Assembly (NCBI GenBank): GCA_964578835.1 | Contig: CAZOEL010000096.1 | Coordinates: 1-22,147 of the forward strand | Source of the DNA: CAZOEL01 sp964578835 | Lineage (GTDB): Bacteria; Desulfobacterota; Syntrophobacteria; Syntrophobacterales; Syntrophobacteraceae | Direction: 5' to 3' | Length of the DNA stretch: 22,147 bases | In this document: positions 7,214 to 14,666 of the stretch, piece by piece | Position numbering within the stretch: position 1 is the first letter of the stretch | How the letters are laid out: the number at the start of each line of letters is the position of its first letter | The notes under the pieces: generated by a model | The model's input: the letters and a program-made list of their open reading frames with translations, nothing else | The model's database searches: none | What the model was told of the DNA's origin: nothing | Translations under genes and position numbers: made by a program

Positions 7214-8728
7214 TTATCGAACGGTGACAGCCGCATTCAAGGTGTTGCCGGTTATCAGAGAGGTTATCACTACGTTGTCCCCGGGTTGCGCAGCAGTCCT
7301 AGCCACCCTGATCTGCCATCTGCCGCGTGCGTTGGCTTGAGCCACACCGATCACTTCACCCGTGCGCTCGATGACTGCCGTGAGTGCGTCATTGGGTGCG
7401 GATCGCCCCCTTATGATCCATCGCCCCTTGTTGGCCCGGAATATGGCCGAATTGAGGGTGATGTCCTCTCCAGGGGGTGGAGTCGTATCGCCGACCGTAA
7501 CGGTTACGGTGGCCGTAGCAGTCCCCCCGTTGCCGTCAGAGATGGTGTACGTGAATGAGTCGGTCCCGGTAAAGTCTGCGGGCGGCGTGTATACGACATT
7601 GGAGCCATTGATGCTTGCGGTCCCGTTGTTGGCGGTCGGACTGGCAACCGACTGCACCGTGAGCGCGTCACCGTTTGCATCCGTGTCGTTCGCCAGTACA
7701 GCAATGGTTACGGGAGTGTTTACAGCCGAGGCGGCAGTGTCATTGACGGCAACAGGAGGCACAGGGCCTGGAGGCGGCACGGGGACTCCAGCGACATCGA
7801 TTCTCACATCCACATCGAGCACTGCCGGGGTGGCCCCCGGAAAGCCGGCGGTCACACTGGTCGGGCAGGTTGCAAAAGCTGCGTCGCCTCTCAGCCTGAA
7901 GTCGTAGAGGCCGAATACGGCATTGGCGGCGTCTTGTACGGCAGTCTCGGAGCCAAAGACCACACCGGGGTTGTTGGTATCCGAGATTTGAACGGTGACA
8001 TTTGCTGGGTCGTGGACGCCACCCTGCACATCTAGTTCAATCCCTCTGTCGCCCCTTTGCCGACATTGAGCGCGCAATATGCTCACCTCGGGCGTACCCG
8101 GGTTGCGCAGAACGCCGCCTTCCATCTCAAGGATAAAATAATGCAGCGCAGGGTCAGTGTTGCCAAAATATCCCTCAACGGATGCCGGGCTTCCCACAAG
8201 GCTTCCCTGCGTCATGTCGATTTCGAAGCCGAAAGCGTTGGTGGGCGGATTCGCCGGCATTCTTGAATCCGTCAATCGAGCCAGGGGAGTTCCCAGAATC
8301 TGCAGGGAGTCGTTTGGACCCGCACAGTCAGGGGTTGTGCAGTTGGCGGCGGTTATTACACCCACAAAGACGTTTTCTGCCGGTTCCGTGAAGAGATCCT
8401 GGGCTACTACCGGCGTTCCGGCCGTATTGGTGTCCCCTATGATTATGGCTGTACCACCGATGAACCCAGACTCGGAGCGGCCTGGAAGAGGGGTTTGATC
8501 AGCCAACTGGGAAATCGTCAGGTTCGCAGTCGGCGTGTGTATGGTGGCCGTAGAAGGCACGCTGACCGTCACGCCCATAACCGTGATGTTTGCAGTTCCA
8601 TCCCCATTGTCTACGATGGCGCTGATAGGCCCTTCCAGTTCTACTGGAATCTGAGCAAGAGCCGTCCCTGCACTCAGGACGCAGCCGACAAATGCAAGGG
8701 CATTGATTAATCTCGATTTAATCCACAT
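7214..8728 (-). CDS. Secreted protein with a bacterial Ig/cadherin-like domain
   Basis: This 504-residue protein has a signal peptide (MWIKSRLINALAF...GTALA, cleavage near residue 25). AAGGAG lies 8 nt before the ATG, which supports the start. The N-terminal half (26-315) is beta-rich and opens with a short OB-like stretch (LEGPISAIVDNGDGTANITV); I do not recognise its family. A proline hinge (317-326) leads to a Big_9/cadherin-like repeat at 325-412, with PVAVNDTAASAVNTPVTIAV, the LANDTDANGD turn, DFTGTDSFTYTISDGNGGTA and a VTVTV end. A C-terminal 80-residue beta domain (about 423-504) has the pattern GRWIIRGRSAPNDALTAV. Such modules occur in surface or extracellular adhesion and matrix proteins. 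No sortase or PEP-CTERM anchor is present. The shared AT-rich motif lies 168 bp upstream. Confidence 0.8.
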   Translation of the reverse strand: MWIKSRLINALAFVGCVLSAGTALAQIPVELEGPISAIVDNGDGTANITVMGVTVSVPSTATIHTPTANLTISQLADQTPLPGRSESGFIGGTAIIIGDTNTAGTPVVAQDLFTEPAENVFVGVITAANCTTPDCAGPNDSLQILGTPLARLTDSRMPANPPTNAFGFEIDMTQGSLVGSPASVEGYFGNTDPALHYFILEMEGGVLRNPGTPEVSILRAQCRQRGDRGIELDVQGGVHDPANVTVQISDTNNPGVVFGSETAVQDAANAVFGLYDFRLRGDAAFATCPTSVTAGFPGATPAVLDVDVRIDVAGVPVPPPGPVPPVAVNDTAASAVNTPVTIAVLANDTDANGDALTVQSVASPTANNGTASINGSNVVYTPPADFTGTDSFTYTISDGNGGTATATVTVTVGDTTPPPGEDITLNSAIFRANKGRWIIRGRSAPNDALTAVIERTGEVIGVAQANARGRWQIRVARTAAQPGDNVVITSLITGNTLNAAVTVR

Positions 8729-8895
8729 ATTTCTTACTCCTTGTCCACAAGGGGCAGATCACAGCATGCCCGCCAGCGTAAAACGAGTTGGTGTTGATTT
8801 GTCCTCGGCGATGCTCCCTCTGCAAATCCGTACAGCTAATGGCAGCGCTTGGACGACCATTAATCCGAGCTGAAATTATACTAAGTATAAAGATG

Positions 8896-8921
8896 ATATT
8901 AATCAATGGGTATAAATACTT
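8896..8921 (-). promoter_or_regulatory. Recurring AT-rich motif, copy 2 (upstream of the Ig-like protein)
   Basis: Read on the minus strand it begins AAGTATTTATAC and ends ATTGATTAATAT. Only 3 of 26 positions differ from 6199-6224. It lies 168 bp before the start of the Ig-like protein gene. A further inverted repeat, TATACT-A-AGTATA (8876-8888), follows toward the gene and may be part of the promoter. Confidence 0.45.
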
Positions 8922-9114
8922 GATAGCATGGTGTGTAGTGCTATCAACCCATGCAAATAGATTGTATAGTGTAAGCATCTTTTTCTGACATGAAGGCCTT
9001 TTAAGCCATCGAAGGCAACCCTTCGGAACCGGCTTTCGTTTTCCTATTCTTTGACAACTGGAGGTATCTAATCGATTTCATGCTTCAATAGCTACAATTC
9101 AAACCATCTAACCC

Positions 9115-9226
9115 TGAGAAACTGTCTGAAAATTCATTTGCTCGTCATTCCGGCAGTCTCTAAACCGGAATGACGAAACAAGGTGCATGCGAAGAGCGAT
9201 TAACTTATTTTTCAAACAGTTTCTGA
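9115..9226. repeat. Nested palindromic element (MITE/REP-like)
   Basis: The outer inverted repeat TGAGAAACTGTCTGAAAA (9115-9132) matches the reverse complement of 9209-9226 at 16 of 18 positions. Inside it, TCGTCATTCCGG (9142-9153) and CCGGAATGACGA (9165-9176) form a perfect 12-bp hairpin with an 11-nt loop. CGTCATTCCGG-type hairpins are common interspersed repeats in deltaproteobacteria. The outer ends resemble IS termini, so this may be a 112-bp non-autonomous element. Confidence 0.6.
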
Positions 9227-9330
9227 AAGATTCCCAAATCTGGAATTGCTGGTGGATGGTGAAACTCGGATGCTCAATGACTCAGGAGACCTGATTGACT
9301 GACAAAACTAAACTATTCAGCCGAATAATT

Positions 9331-10494
9331 CTAACCATTGACGCAGGCCTGAACGTCAAAATCGAAGCGAGACTGTGCGTAGAGTTGCTTTTTTGAAGCA
9401 ATGGCAGGTTCTGGATCAGACTCGCTAGAAAGTTGCACTTTCGTGATGATCTCATAGCCTCTGCTCATGGCAAGTTTGATCCATTTCCAGCCGATCTGCA
9501 AATAGCTGCTTCCCCGAAACCAATGGGGATCAACAAATCGTCTTTTGCCCTGTCTCACTACCTCCACTCCCTGTGAGACAAGGTAGAGGGTGGTCATGGC
9601 CAGAACAAAGCAGAGTTTTGAAAGAGCATCGGCAGATCGGATAAGGGAGGACTCCAGTTGAAAGCCATTGGATTTATCATCAAGGAAGTTCTCCTCGATA
9701 TCGAACCTGAGGCCATACTCCCGGAAAGTCTCAGGGCTGGTAGGCTCATCGCTTATAACAAACCAGCAGTCCTTGCTCTCTTTTCTCCTGCCCATGGCCA
9801 GGTGCACTGGACCAAACCTTTTTCCGGTAATCTCAACATTGTGCCAGAAGATAGCCTCACCAGGCGAAACAGAGACAGCTCCCGCCTTGCAATGGAGTCT
9901 TCCTTTACGATAGATCCCGAAGCTTTTCTTTGCCCTTATCCGATAATGCCATCCGAGTCTTTTCACATGCTTCATGAGATCCGTGTCGGCAAATCCTCTA
10001 TCTGCAAGAAACACCACTCTGCACCCGAAAGGGAGAAGAGTGTGGGCTCTATCGAGAAGATCCCGATAGGCTTCATAGCCAACCTGAGCACTGGCATGTT
10101 CTATGACATCCCAGATAAGCGGAATGGCTCTTCCCCTGTAGACAATCGATATTCGTATCATACAGTAGGTATCCCAGAGCATGGATGTATCCAAAGCCAA
10201 ATAGATCAGATTCCTTCCCCACTCCGATATGGCTTGCTGGATCAATGGTCCATAGAGACTGAATACCTCTATATTTTCATTATCAAGCCATCTTCTAAAC
10301 CTTCTTACCGTGCTCTGCGCGTACTGGGCTCTGCTCACCACATTGGGAACCCAGGCAGCGAGGCTGATCTGACCCGATTCCATCAAACCCACCATCATCC
10401 ATGCAAGGGTTTTAAGGTGGCGAACATCCAACCAGTTCCTGTGTTGGCTCAGAACTCCAATCAGGGTATTATACAGATGAGGCGTGTTCTCCAT
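9331..10494 (-). CDS. IS4-family DDE transposase
   Basis: The 387-residue protein starts MENTPHLYNTLIG. The ATG at 10494 follows AAGGAGG by 6 nt, whereas the longer open frame begins with a TTG at 10545 lacking such a site. Catalytic residues in the short form are D102 (LALDTSM), D165 (LADRGF) and E267. The last lies in the IS4 hallmark Y-(2)-R-(3)-E-(6)-K, here Y260, R263, E267 and K274 (EYGLRFDIEENFLDDKS). The enzyme cuts and joins the IS ends. It is intact and full length for IS4 elements, and it fills the IS with 41 bp to the left end. A 283-codon frame on the opposite strand is a shadow. Confidence 0.93.
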   Translation of the reverse strand: MENTPHLYNTLIGVLSQHRNWLDVRHLKTLAWMMVGLMESGQISLAAWVPNVVSRAQYAQSTVRRFRRWLDNENIEVFSLYGPLIQQAISEWGRNLIYLALDTSMLWDTYCMIRISIVYRGRAIPLIWDVIEHASAQVGYEAYRDLLDRAHTLLPFGCRVVFLADRGFADTDLMKHVKRLGWHYRIRAKKSFGIYRKGRLHCKAGAVSVSPGEAIFWHNVEITGKRFGPVHLAMGRRKESKDCWFVISDEPTSPETFREYGLRFDIEENFLDDKSNGFQLESSLIRSADALSKLCFVLAMTTLYLVSQGVEVVRQGKRRFVDPHWFRGSSYLQIGWKWIKLAMSRGYEIITKVQLSSESDPEPAIASKKQLYAQSRFDFDVQACVNG

Positions 10495-10500
10495 GCGTAT

Positions 10501-10507
10501 CCTCCTT
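10501..10507 (-). promoter_or_regulatory. Ribosome binding site of the transposase
   Basis: On the minus strand AAGGAGG lies 6 nt before the ATG at 10494 and fixes that start over the upstream TTG at 10545. Confidence 0.6.
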
Positions 10508-10702
10508 GAGAATAATTCCTTTTCCCAAAAAGAATGTAAACTCAAGGAAACCGCTTGGGAATACGCCTCAAGTCCTATCAGTCATCAGGGCTCAAGTCTG
10601 TCCGTGACGAAGAGTGTAGTTTAGTTTTGTCAGTCAATCAGGGATCGAGTTACAAAACTTCTGCCTTGGTACTTAAATGCTTCAGGAGTTTTCGGATAGG
10701 CC

Positions 10703-11155
10703 CTAAGTCGGGCTTTTACGGAGAAGGATTATTGCTGTCCTAACCATAATCCCTTCACGAATAAAAGGTAAACTTATCATTAAGGCTATTAATATTATTG
10801 CAAAGCCAATCATGTATCCGAAAGTGTTAGCCTGCATTGCTCTGCATAGATATAACCAGAGAGCGCCAAAAACAATACCTATTATTAGGGCAAGGCAGCC
10901 AAAGAAGAAATTATCTCCAGCTGAAATAGAGTACTCAGCGCCTGTGGAATCATTACGTATCGCAAGCGCCTCAAATTCATTATTATTCTTTTCTCTGCCA
11001 ACAACGCTAACCCAATCACCAATTGCCAGATTACTTTCGTTACAAAAGTATATAGATCTATCATCTATACGGAACTTTGTTTCATGTGATATCGTACTGT
11101 ATGATACATTTCTTCCATGACTTACAGTACCAGATAGGAAAGACAAGTTACTCAT
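10703..11155 (-). CDS. Small membrane protein with an OB-like N-terminal domain
   Basis: In the 150-residue product the first ~80 residues are beta-rich and soluble (SGTVSHGRN...FRIDDRSIYF...AIGDWVSVVG...FEALAIRNDSTG). The spacing of IGDWVSVVG resembles small OB-fold/NfeD-like domains. Two hydrophobic helices follow at about 84-104 and 112-132, then a short basic tail. The open frame extends to 11344, but AAGGAG (11166-11171) lies 10 nt before the ATG at 11155, and the extra upstream codons look non-coding. No function can be assigned. It sits between an IS and an intron, with no operon partner. Confidence 0.6.
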   Translation of the reverse strand: MSNLSFLSGTVSHGRNVSYSTISHETKFRIDDRSIYFCNESNLAIGDWVSVVGREKNNNEFEALAIRNDSTGAEYSISAGDNFFFGCLALIIGIVFGALWLYLCRAMQANTFGYMIGFAIILIALMISLPFIREGIMVRTAIILLRKSPT

Positions 11156-11491
11156 GTTTTGTAGGCTCCTTGCTGAAGTTCTGATTTGTTGTGTCCCTAA
11201 CCACTGAGCATGTGTGGCCAGCACTACGCCCTCATTCATCGTCAATTGACACCGCCGGAATTTCGCACAGTGTGGTGGTGCTAGTCCGAGTTCACAGCCG
11301 AATGCTCCACTCGCGAAAAGTGGCCTGGCCGGTGTACCGAACATTATACATTGCCCTATGATCTTCCCGTCCCGAGAGCGTAAAGATTATAGTGAATCAT
11401 CGCATCTACTCTCGAATCCATGTGGAGAGAGAAGCCGCAAATCTTCTCACGACGAGGTAGGTCAGGGGCCTCTCGGCCCCTTTCCCCCTAA

Positions 11492-11525
11492 GAACCGTGC
11501 TTGAGACTTTCACCTCCCACGGCTC
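11492..11525 (-). ncRNA. Group II intron domain V
   Basis: The 34-nt hairpin has a lower 8-bp stem GAGCCGTG/CACGGTTC, an AG bulge, an upper stem and a GAAA tetraloop. The catalytic AGC triad lies at nucleotides 2-4. Length, bulge position and tetraloop are those of bacterial domain V, the metal-binding active site of the ribozyme. Confidence 0.9.
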
Positions 11526-11581
11526 GAGCATCTCAAAAGTGAGCCCTTGTGGGGCCACCCGCCGATAAGGGTCGTTCCTCA

Positions 11582-11650
11582 TCAACTTTGCGATACACGC
11601 TGACAGCCACAATGCCTTTCGGCGGAAGGCGCACACACTTGCGTGTTCAT
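11582..11650 (-). pseudogene. N-terminal remnant of the intron-encoded reverse transcriptase
   Basis: A strong ribosome site (GGAGGG) precedes ATG 11650. The frame begins MNTQVCAPSAER, as in many bacterial group II intron proteins, and stops after 22 codons. No RT, maturase or endonuclease sequence follows. About 56 nt after the stop the intron RNA resumes at domain V, so an internal deletion removed more than 95% of the protein. Confidence 0.6.
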
Positions 11651-12250
11651 TTGCTTTCCCTCCTTGATGCAGTTCTCTCAGTTTTCTCGCAACGAGACAC
11701 CCGCTGGTCGTCTGCTCCCTTTCGGGCCGGGCAAATTTTGAACCCGTATCCACCCCGTTATAGGATGGCTTTCGCTTCTTCCAGCATCTTATTCCCGCAT
11801 CCCCGACAGTGTGCCTTACGGTTCATCTGCCTGGAAAACCAGGCGGAGCTACGAGAGTTTCCACGTCCCACACAGTTGACCCAAGGGATGAGTTAGGTGC
11901 AACCCTCTACGCCGTGAGTTCTACGGTTCCGTGCAGGCAGTTAGGAGACCTGCATCCTGACTCATTGCCGCAAACACTGGGAAGCGGCCTTCGACCTGGT
12001 ACTATCCTCGAGATCGGTAGCTGTTAAAGACGCTTACGGGTGTTCTCCTGTGTTCACCGTATTATCCCTCTCTAGCCTTTAACGGGAGATGACTTCCGTA
12101 GGGGTCCTCCTGTCACCATTCGAACCCAATTCGGTACATTGTCCGCGGGGCTTCGCACCGACCACACAGCACGTGGCAAGCACGCCCGCGTAGGGCCCGG
12201 CAGGAACATGCCGGGTACTCCTGGCACTCAGTAATGTAAGTGTCTGATTA

Positions 12251-12645
12251 CACTCAGCTATGCGACATCGTGTCGCAACCCATCGTACGCTTGAGCGGCG
12301 AGCAACCACGCGGCCAAGAGACTACAGGTGAGGGAGCATTACCTGTTTGTTAATGGAAAGACCGGCAGATTGTGGCCAGCATTCACCAGGCCAAACTGAA
12401 GCACGGTTTCTGGGTGGTCGCCGGTTTGACTCCTGATCATGTCATTAACAAACAGGTAATGCTCCCCTACAGGTGACACCACCGCATTTGTACCGCGTGG
12501 TTCGGTGTCCGGTGGATACCCGGCGTTAGCGTTTGTGGGTAACGAGAAATCCGCTAAGCCATGTCTGGTCTTTATGACTGCAATTACCAATAGACATGCA
12601 GTGGAATACGAAAATGTTAATACGTTCTATCTATGTGTCTAAAGT
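12251..12645. other. Region around the MITE, upstream of the intron
   Basis: Apart from the MITE I see no gene here. An 83-codon minus-strand frame (12339-12590) is interrupted by the MITE. If the MITE and one target copy are removed, the frame reads on for about 22 more codons before a stop, but no domain is recognisable. The sequence may be 5' intron or the intron's target locus. Confidence 0.4.
12332..12466. mobile_element. 135-bp MITE with 24-bp terminal repeats and 10-bp target duplication
   Basis: The ends are perfect 24-bp inverted repeats: 12332-12355, starting GGGAGCATTACCTGTTTGTT, and its exact complement at 12443-12466. CTACAGGTGA occurs directly before (12322-12331) and directly after (12467-12476), a clean 10-bp target duplication. 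The 87-bp interior is GC-richer. On the plus strand it has an open frame reading IVASIHQAKLKHGFWVVAGL and onward to a stop at the right flank, possibly a captured gene fragment. A 10-bp duplication fits IS4-like or related DDE elements; the local IS4 has different ends. Confidence 0.85.
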
Positions 12646-13104
12646 TTAAATATTATCTGGATTCCCGCAATAACGGTAGTGGCCATCAGCCACTGTCATG
12701 TCTGGCGCTTTGCTTATTGTGAATGAAGCATCTGACTCAATAGTAATTAACGCACTAAACCTACCCATGTTATGGCTGCCGACACTGGTGTATGTATGTC
12801 CTTTTACATTGTATATATTTCCATTTTTCTTAATGTTTTCAACATGGCTGGGAAAATTGTTAGAATCCTTAGCGTTACCATAGAAGCTAGTCCCATCAAA
12901 GGCGACAGTCTCTTCAGGATATTTTTCTAAGGCGTAGCCTCCATGCTTTATTAGGTCAGGTCTTGGACAATTAACCTCTTCTGGTACATAGTAGCCATGC
13001 TTGAGTGGAAGCTTTGGTTTTTCTGCTGCTCTTACCATTTGTACAGTAAAAAACGCTAGAATGATTGCGGAAAAAATCAATAATCTTGATACAATACTTT
13101 TCAT
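12646..13104 (-). CDS. Small secreted protein of unknown function
   Basis: The 152-residue protein starts at the ATG at 13104 (GGAG 7 nt before it); a longer frame to 13125 adds 7 residues without a better ribosome site. Residues 1-27 (MKSIVSRLLIFSAIILAFFT...VRAA) are a clear signal peptide. The mature part has conserved-looking motifs such as HGYYVPEEVNCPRPDLIKHG, a single pair of cysteines (one near the N-terminus, one in the terminal HYRYCGNPDNI) that could form a disulphide, and a beta-rich middle. The layout suggests a small periplasmic or extracellular domain. I do not recognise the family. The gene is AT-richer than its neighbours, consistent with an accessory region. Confidence 0.65.
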   Translation of the reverse strand: MKSIVSRLLIFSAIILAFFTVQMVRAAEKPKLPLKHGYYVPEEVNCPRPDLIKHGGYALEKYPEETVAFDGTSFYGNAKDSNNFPSHVENIKKNGNIYNVKGHTYTSVGSHNMGRFSALITIESDASFTISKAPDMTVADGHYRYCGNPDNI

Positions 13105-13211
13105 TTTCTCACTCCATTTAATCAAAATTCAAACAATATAAGATGAATTGCCATTTGTCTAATTATCTACAACGAACGAATAGGTGTATCCTGGGATGAT
13201 GAAAGAGCGCC

Positions 13212-13755
13212 TCAAGCAATCGCTTCAAGTTGATCCAGTTTTTGTTCCACCTCTTTGTGAAATGCGAAAGCCTTTTTCCTCTTTGCTTGGACTGATTTGC
13301 CGAGCTTTTTTGAGCACCATTCAAGAACTTCTTTTCTTGGAACAGTCTCCATGGCTTTGCGTATTACCTCGGTGGTAGTTTCGGACACCATGGCGGCAAT
13401 GCTCAGCACAAGGCCAGTGAAACCACTGTTGGACTGATTCTGTTCCATCTCCCTTGAGTTTTCCGAAAACAGATTCTATTACTTCGCTGATTCCCACAAG
13501 CCTCTCGCCTGGTCTGGCCTTGAAGGATTCCAGCAGCACAAAGGACTGGAGCTCTGAGGAAAGCCTCTTTGTCAGCTCCCCCTTCTCCAATGGCTCCAAC
13601 TGTTTTTTGAGCTTACCATTACATCCCCTGTAGAGTCCTTGATTCCTCATAAAGCTCTCGGTGCAGGACACAACTTCCAACAGTTCTTTCCATTTTCTGA
13701 GCTGATCCCGATAGTTTTTTATCCAGCCAAACTTCTCCTCAACTTCAACTCTTGC
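13212..13755 (-). pseudogene. Frameshifted C-terminal remnant of a transposase
   Basis: Two overlapping frames form one protein tail. The first (codons within 13321-13755) reads EEKFGWIKNYRDQLRKWKEL...VGISEVIESVFGKLKG. The second (13212-13448) continues MEQNQSNSGFTGLVLSIAAM to the end. One extra G after the AAGGGA codons (about 13449) causes the shift. The string SEVIESVFGK...NQSNSGFTGLVL is typical of the catalytic-Glu region and C-terminus of a DDE transposase family whose name I cannot fix. The N-terminal two thirds are missing. It abuts, and slightly overlaps, the end of the CsgG-like lipoprotein gene on the same strand. Confidence 0.65.
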
Positions 13756-14569
13756 CCCTCTTTCTCCTTCTTTCCTTTTTTGATTCCGAGTCAGGGGGTG
13801 TCCAGCTTTTCCATTTCTCATCGATATCGGCCACTGCCAACTGTGTAAGCCGCTGGACCATGGTATCGAGTGTTAGATTGTTTTGCTGGGTTTGGGTTAT
13901 TCCCATAAACGAGGTTCCCTTGCATCCAATTTCCATTTTCTCCTCGATATAGTCAGTTGCTATCTGCTCACAACTGCATGCATCGATGATTTTATATCGC
14001 ATTCCCACAATCCAGACGGCAGCGGTATCAGAGCTTTTGGCCGAAGCCGCAGCGGTCGATGCAACCGCGCCGCCAACTCCGGGGATTAAGGATAATAATG
14101 CTCCTGCAGTTTGCCCATCGAAGCTCTGTCCCGTACGAGCTACGGGTTCAGCCTTAAGAATGTCGAATTTGACAAACCATTTGGTGGATTTGAACTTCCC
14201 TGCCTTGAATTTGGCCAAAGCATTCGGATCTCCAAGGTTTGCAGCCAACTGAATCTCTTTCAGCAGCCCCCCAAGATCGCTTCTCTCAAGGATTCTGAAA
14301 TTAGCCTTTGCAAGCTCCAGTTCAGCGTAATCGGCTATGTTGTCCATGGTGATTTTCTGAGCAAAAGCCGCATCGCCAGCCTTCATCTCACCAGGCAGGA
14401 CCACGAGATCTGGACCTGGAATAGATGCGTTTACATACTCAATGGGCTTGTAGACCTCCTTATCAGCCTGCTCATTTGCTTGTTGGGATGCTCCGCCGGT
14501 CGTCGTTACACAGCCGGACATGCTTAGCAGGCTAAAAACCGCAACCAGGGCTATCAATGAGTTAATCAA
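13745..14569 (-). CDS. CsgG-like outer-membrane lipoprotein
   Basis: The 274-residue lipoprotein starts at a TTG (14569) with AGAGGAG 6 nt upstream. The lipobox LSMSGC puts the acylated cysteine at residue 20. The body shows the CsgG/LpoB-like pattern: a strand-helix unit with NIADYAELELAKANFRILERSDLGGLLKEIQLAA, a LAKFKAGKFKSTKWFVKFDI strand, a Gly/Ala-rich segment and WIVGMRYKIIDACSCEQIATDY. Relatives form or gate envelope complexes (curli secretion channel, cell-wall synthase activators). It is last in a probable operon with the VWA protein, kinase and FHA-ABC exporter, so an envelope partner for that module is likely. The very basic C-terminus (KKERRRKRGKS) is odd and coincides with the junction to a transposase remnant, so the native end may have been replaced. 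Confidence 0.75.
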   Translation of the reverse strand: MINSLIALVAVFSLLSMSGCVTTTGGASQQANEQADKEVYKPIEYVNASIPGPDLVVLPGEMKAGDAAFAQKITMDNIADYAELELAKANFRILERSDLGGLLKEIQLAANLGDPNALAKFKAGKFKSTKWFVKFDILKAEPVARTGQSFDGQTAGALLSLIPGVGGAVASTAAASAKSSDTAAVWIVGMRYKIIDACSCEQIATDYIEEKMEIGCKGTSFMGITQTQQNNLTLDTMVQRLTQLAVADIDEKWKSWTPPDSESKKERRRKRGKS

Positions 14570-14666
14570 AGACTTCTCCTCTCTAATCTTTATATAAATT
14601 GCTCTTCAGGACTGGATTCAAAAGCCATGCTCACAGGTAAAAGCCGTATCTGTCTCTGATGGGGGA

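Larger units (their letters stand above)
8729..9289. other. Gap between the Ig-like protein gene and the insertion sequence
   Basis: This 561-bp gap holds the promoter region of the Ig-like protein gene (motif at 8896-8921) and the nested palindromic element at 9115-9226. An 86-codon minus-strand open frame (8718-8978) overlaps the leader and has no domain, so it is not called. Confidence 0.5.
9290..10642 (-). mobile_element. Complete IS4-family insertion sequence
   Basis: The element of 1,353 bp has perfect 26-bp terminal inverted repeats: 9290-9315, beginning CCTGATTGACTGACAAAACT, and its exact reverse complement at 10617-10642. It carries one transposase gene with an intact catalytic motif and its own ribosome binding site, so it looks potentially active. 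No clear target duplication is visible: the left flank ends CTCAGGAGA and the right flank begins GATCGAGTT. That suggests a rearrangement after insertion or TIR boundaries that differ slightly from mine. Confidence 0.9.
11456..12250 (-). mobile_element. Group II intron lacking most of its reverse transcriptase
   Basis: On the minus strand the 3' end carries an exact 34-nt domain V (11492-11525) and a domain VI stem, GGGGCC-GAGA-GGCCCC (11465-11480). These are followed by TGACCTACC, which supplies a plausible branch-point A and 3' splice end near 11456-11460. Upstream is about 600 nt of structured sequence expected for domains I-III, with GC-rich hairpins such as CCCGGCA-TGTTCC-TGCCGGG. Domain IV keeps the ribosome site and the first codons of the intron-encoded protein, then passes straight to domain V. 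The 5' boundary is my estimate (about 12200-12330); I could not fix the GUGYG start. The RNA could still splice, but would need a maturase in trans. Confidence 0.75.

Noticed and set aside
6986..7558. 190-codon frame following the antitoxin
   Set aside because: Only the first codons resemble Doc. The rest crosses a hairpin and runs antisense to the Ig-like protein gene.
9658..10509. 283-codon plus-strand frame inside the IS
   Set aside because: Shadow of the transposase, which has the complete YREK motif.
11406..11753. 115-codon minus-strand frame
   Set aside because: It translates domains V and VI of the group II intron, so it is RNA and not a protein gene.
12079..12309. 76-codon minus-strand frame
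   Set aside because: Lies within intron domain I-type structured sequence; no protein family.
12339..12590. 83-codon minus-strand frame
   Set aside because: Runs across the MITE, so its end is artificial. The restored pre-insertion frame also lacks a recognisable domain.
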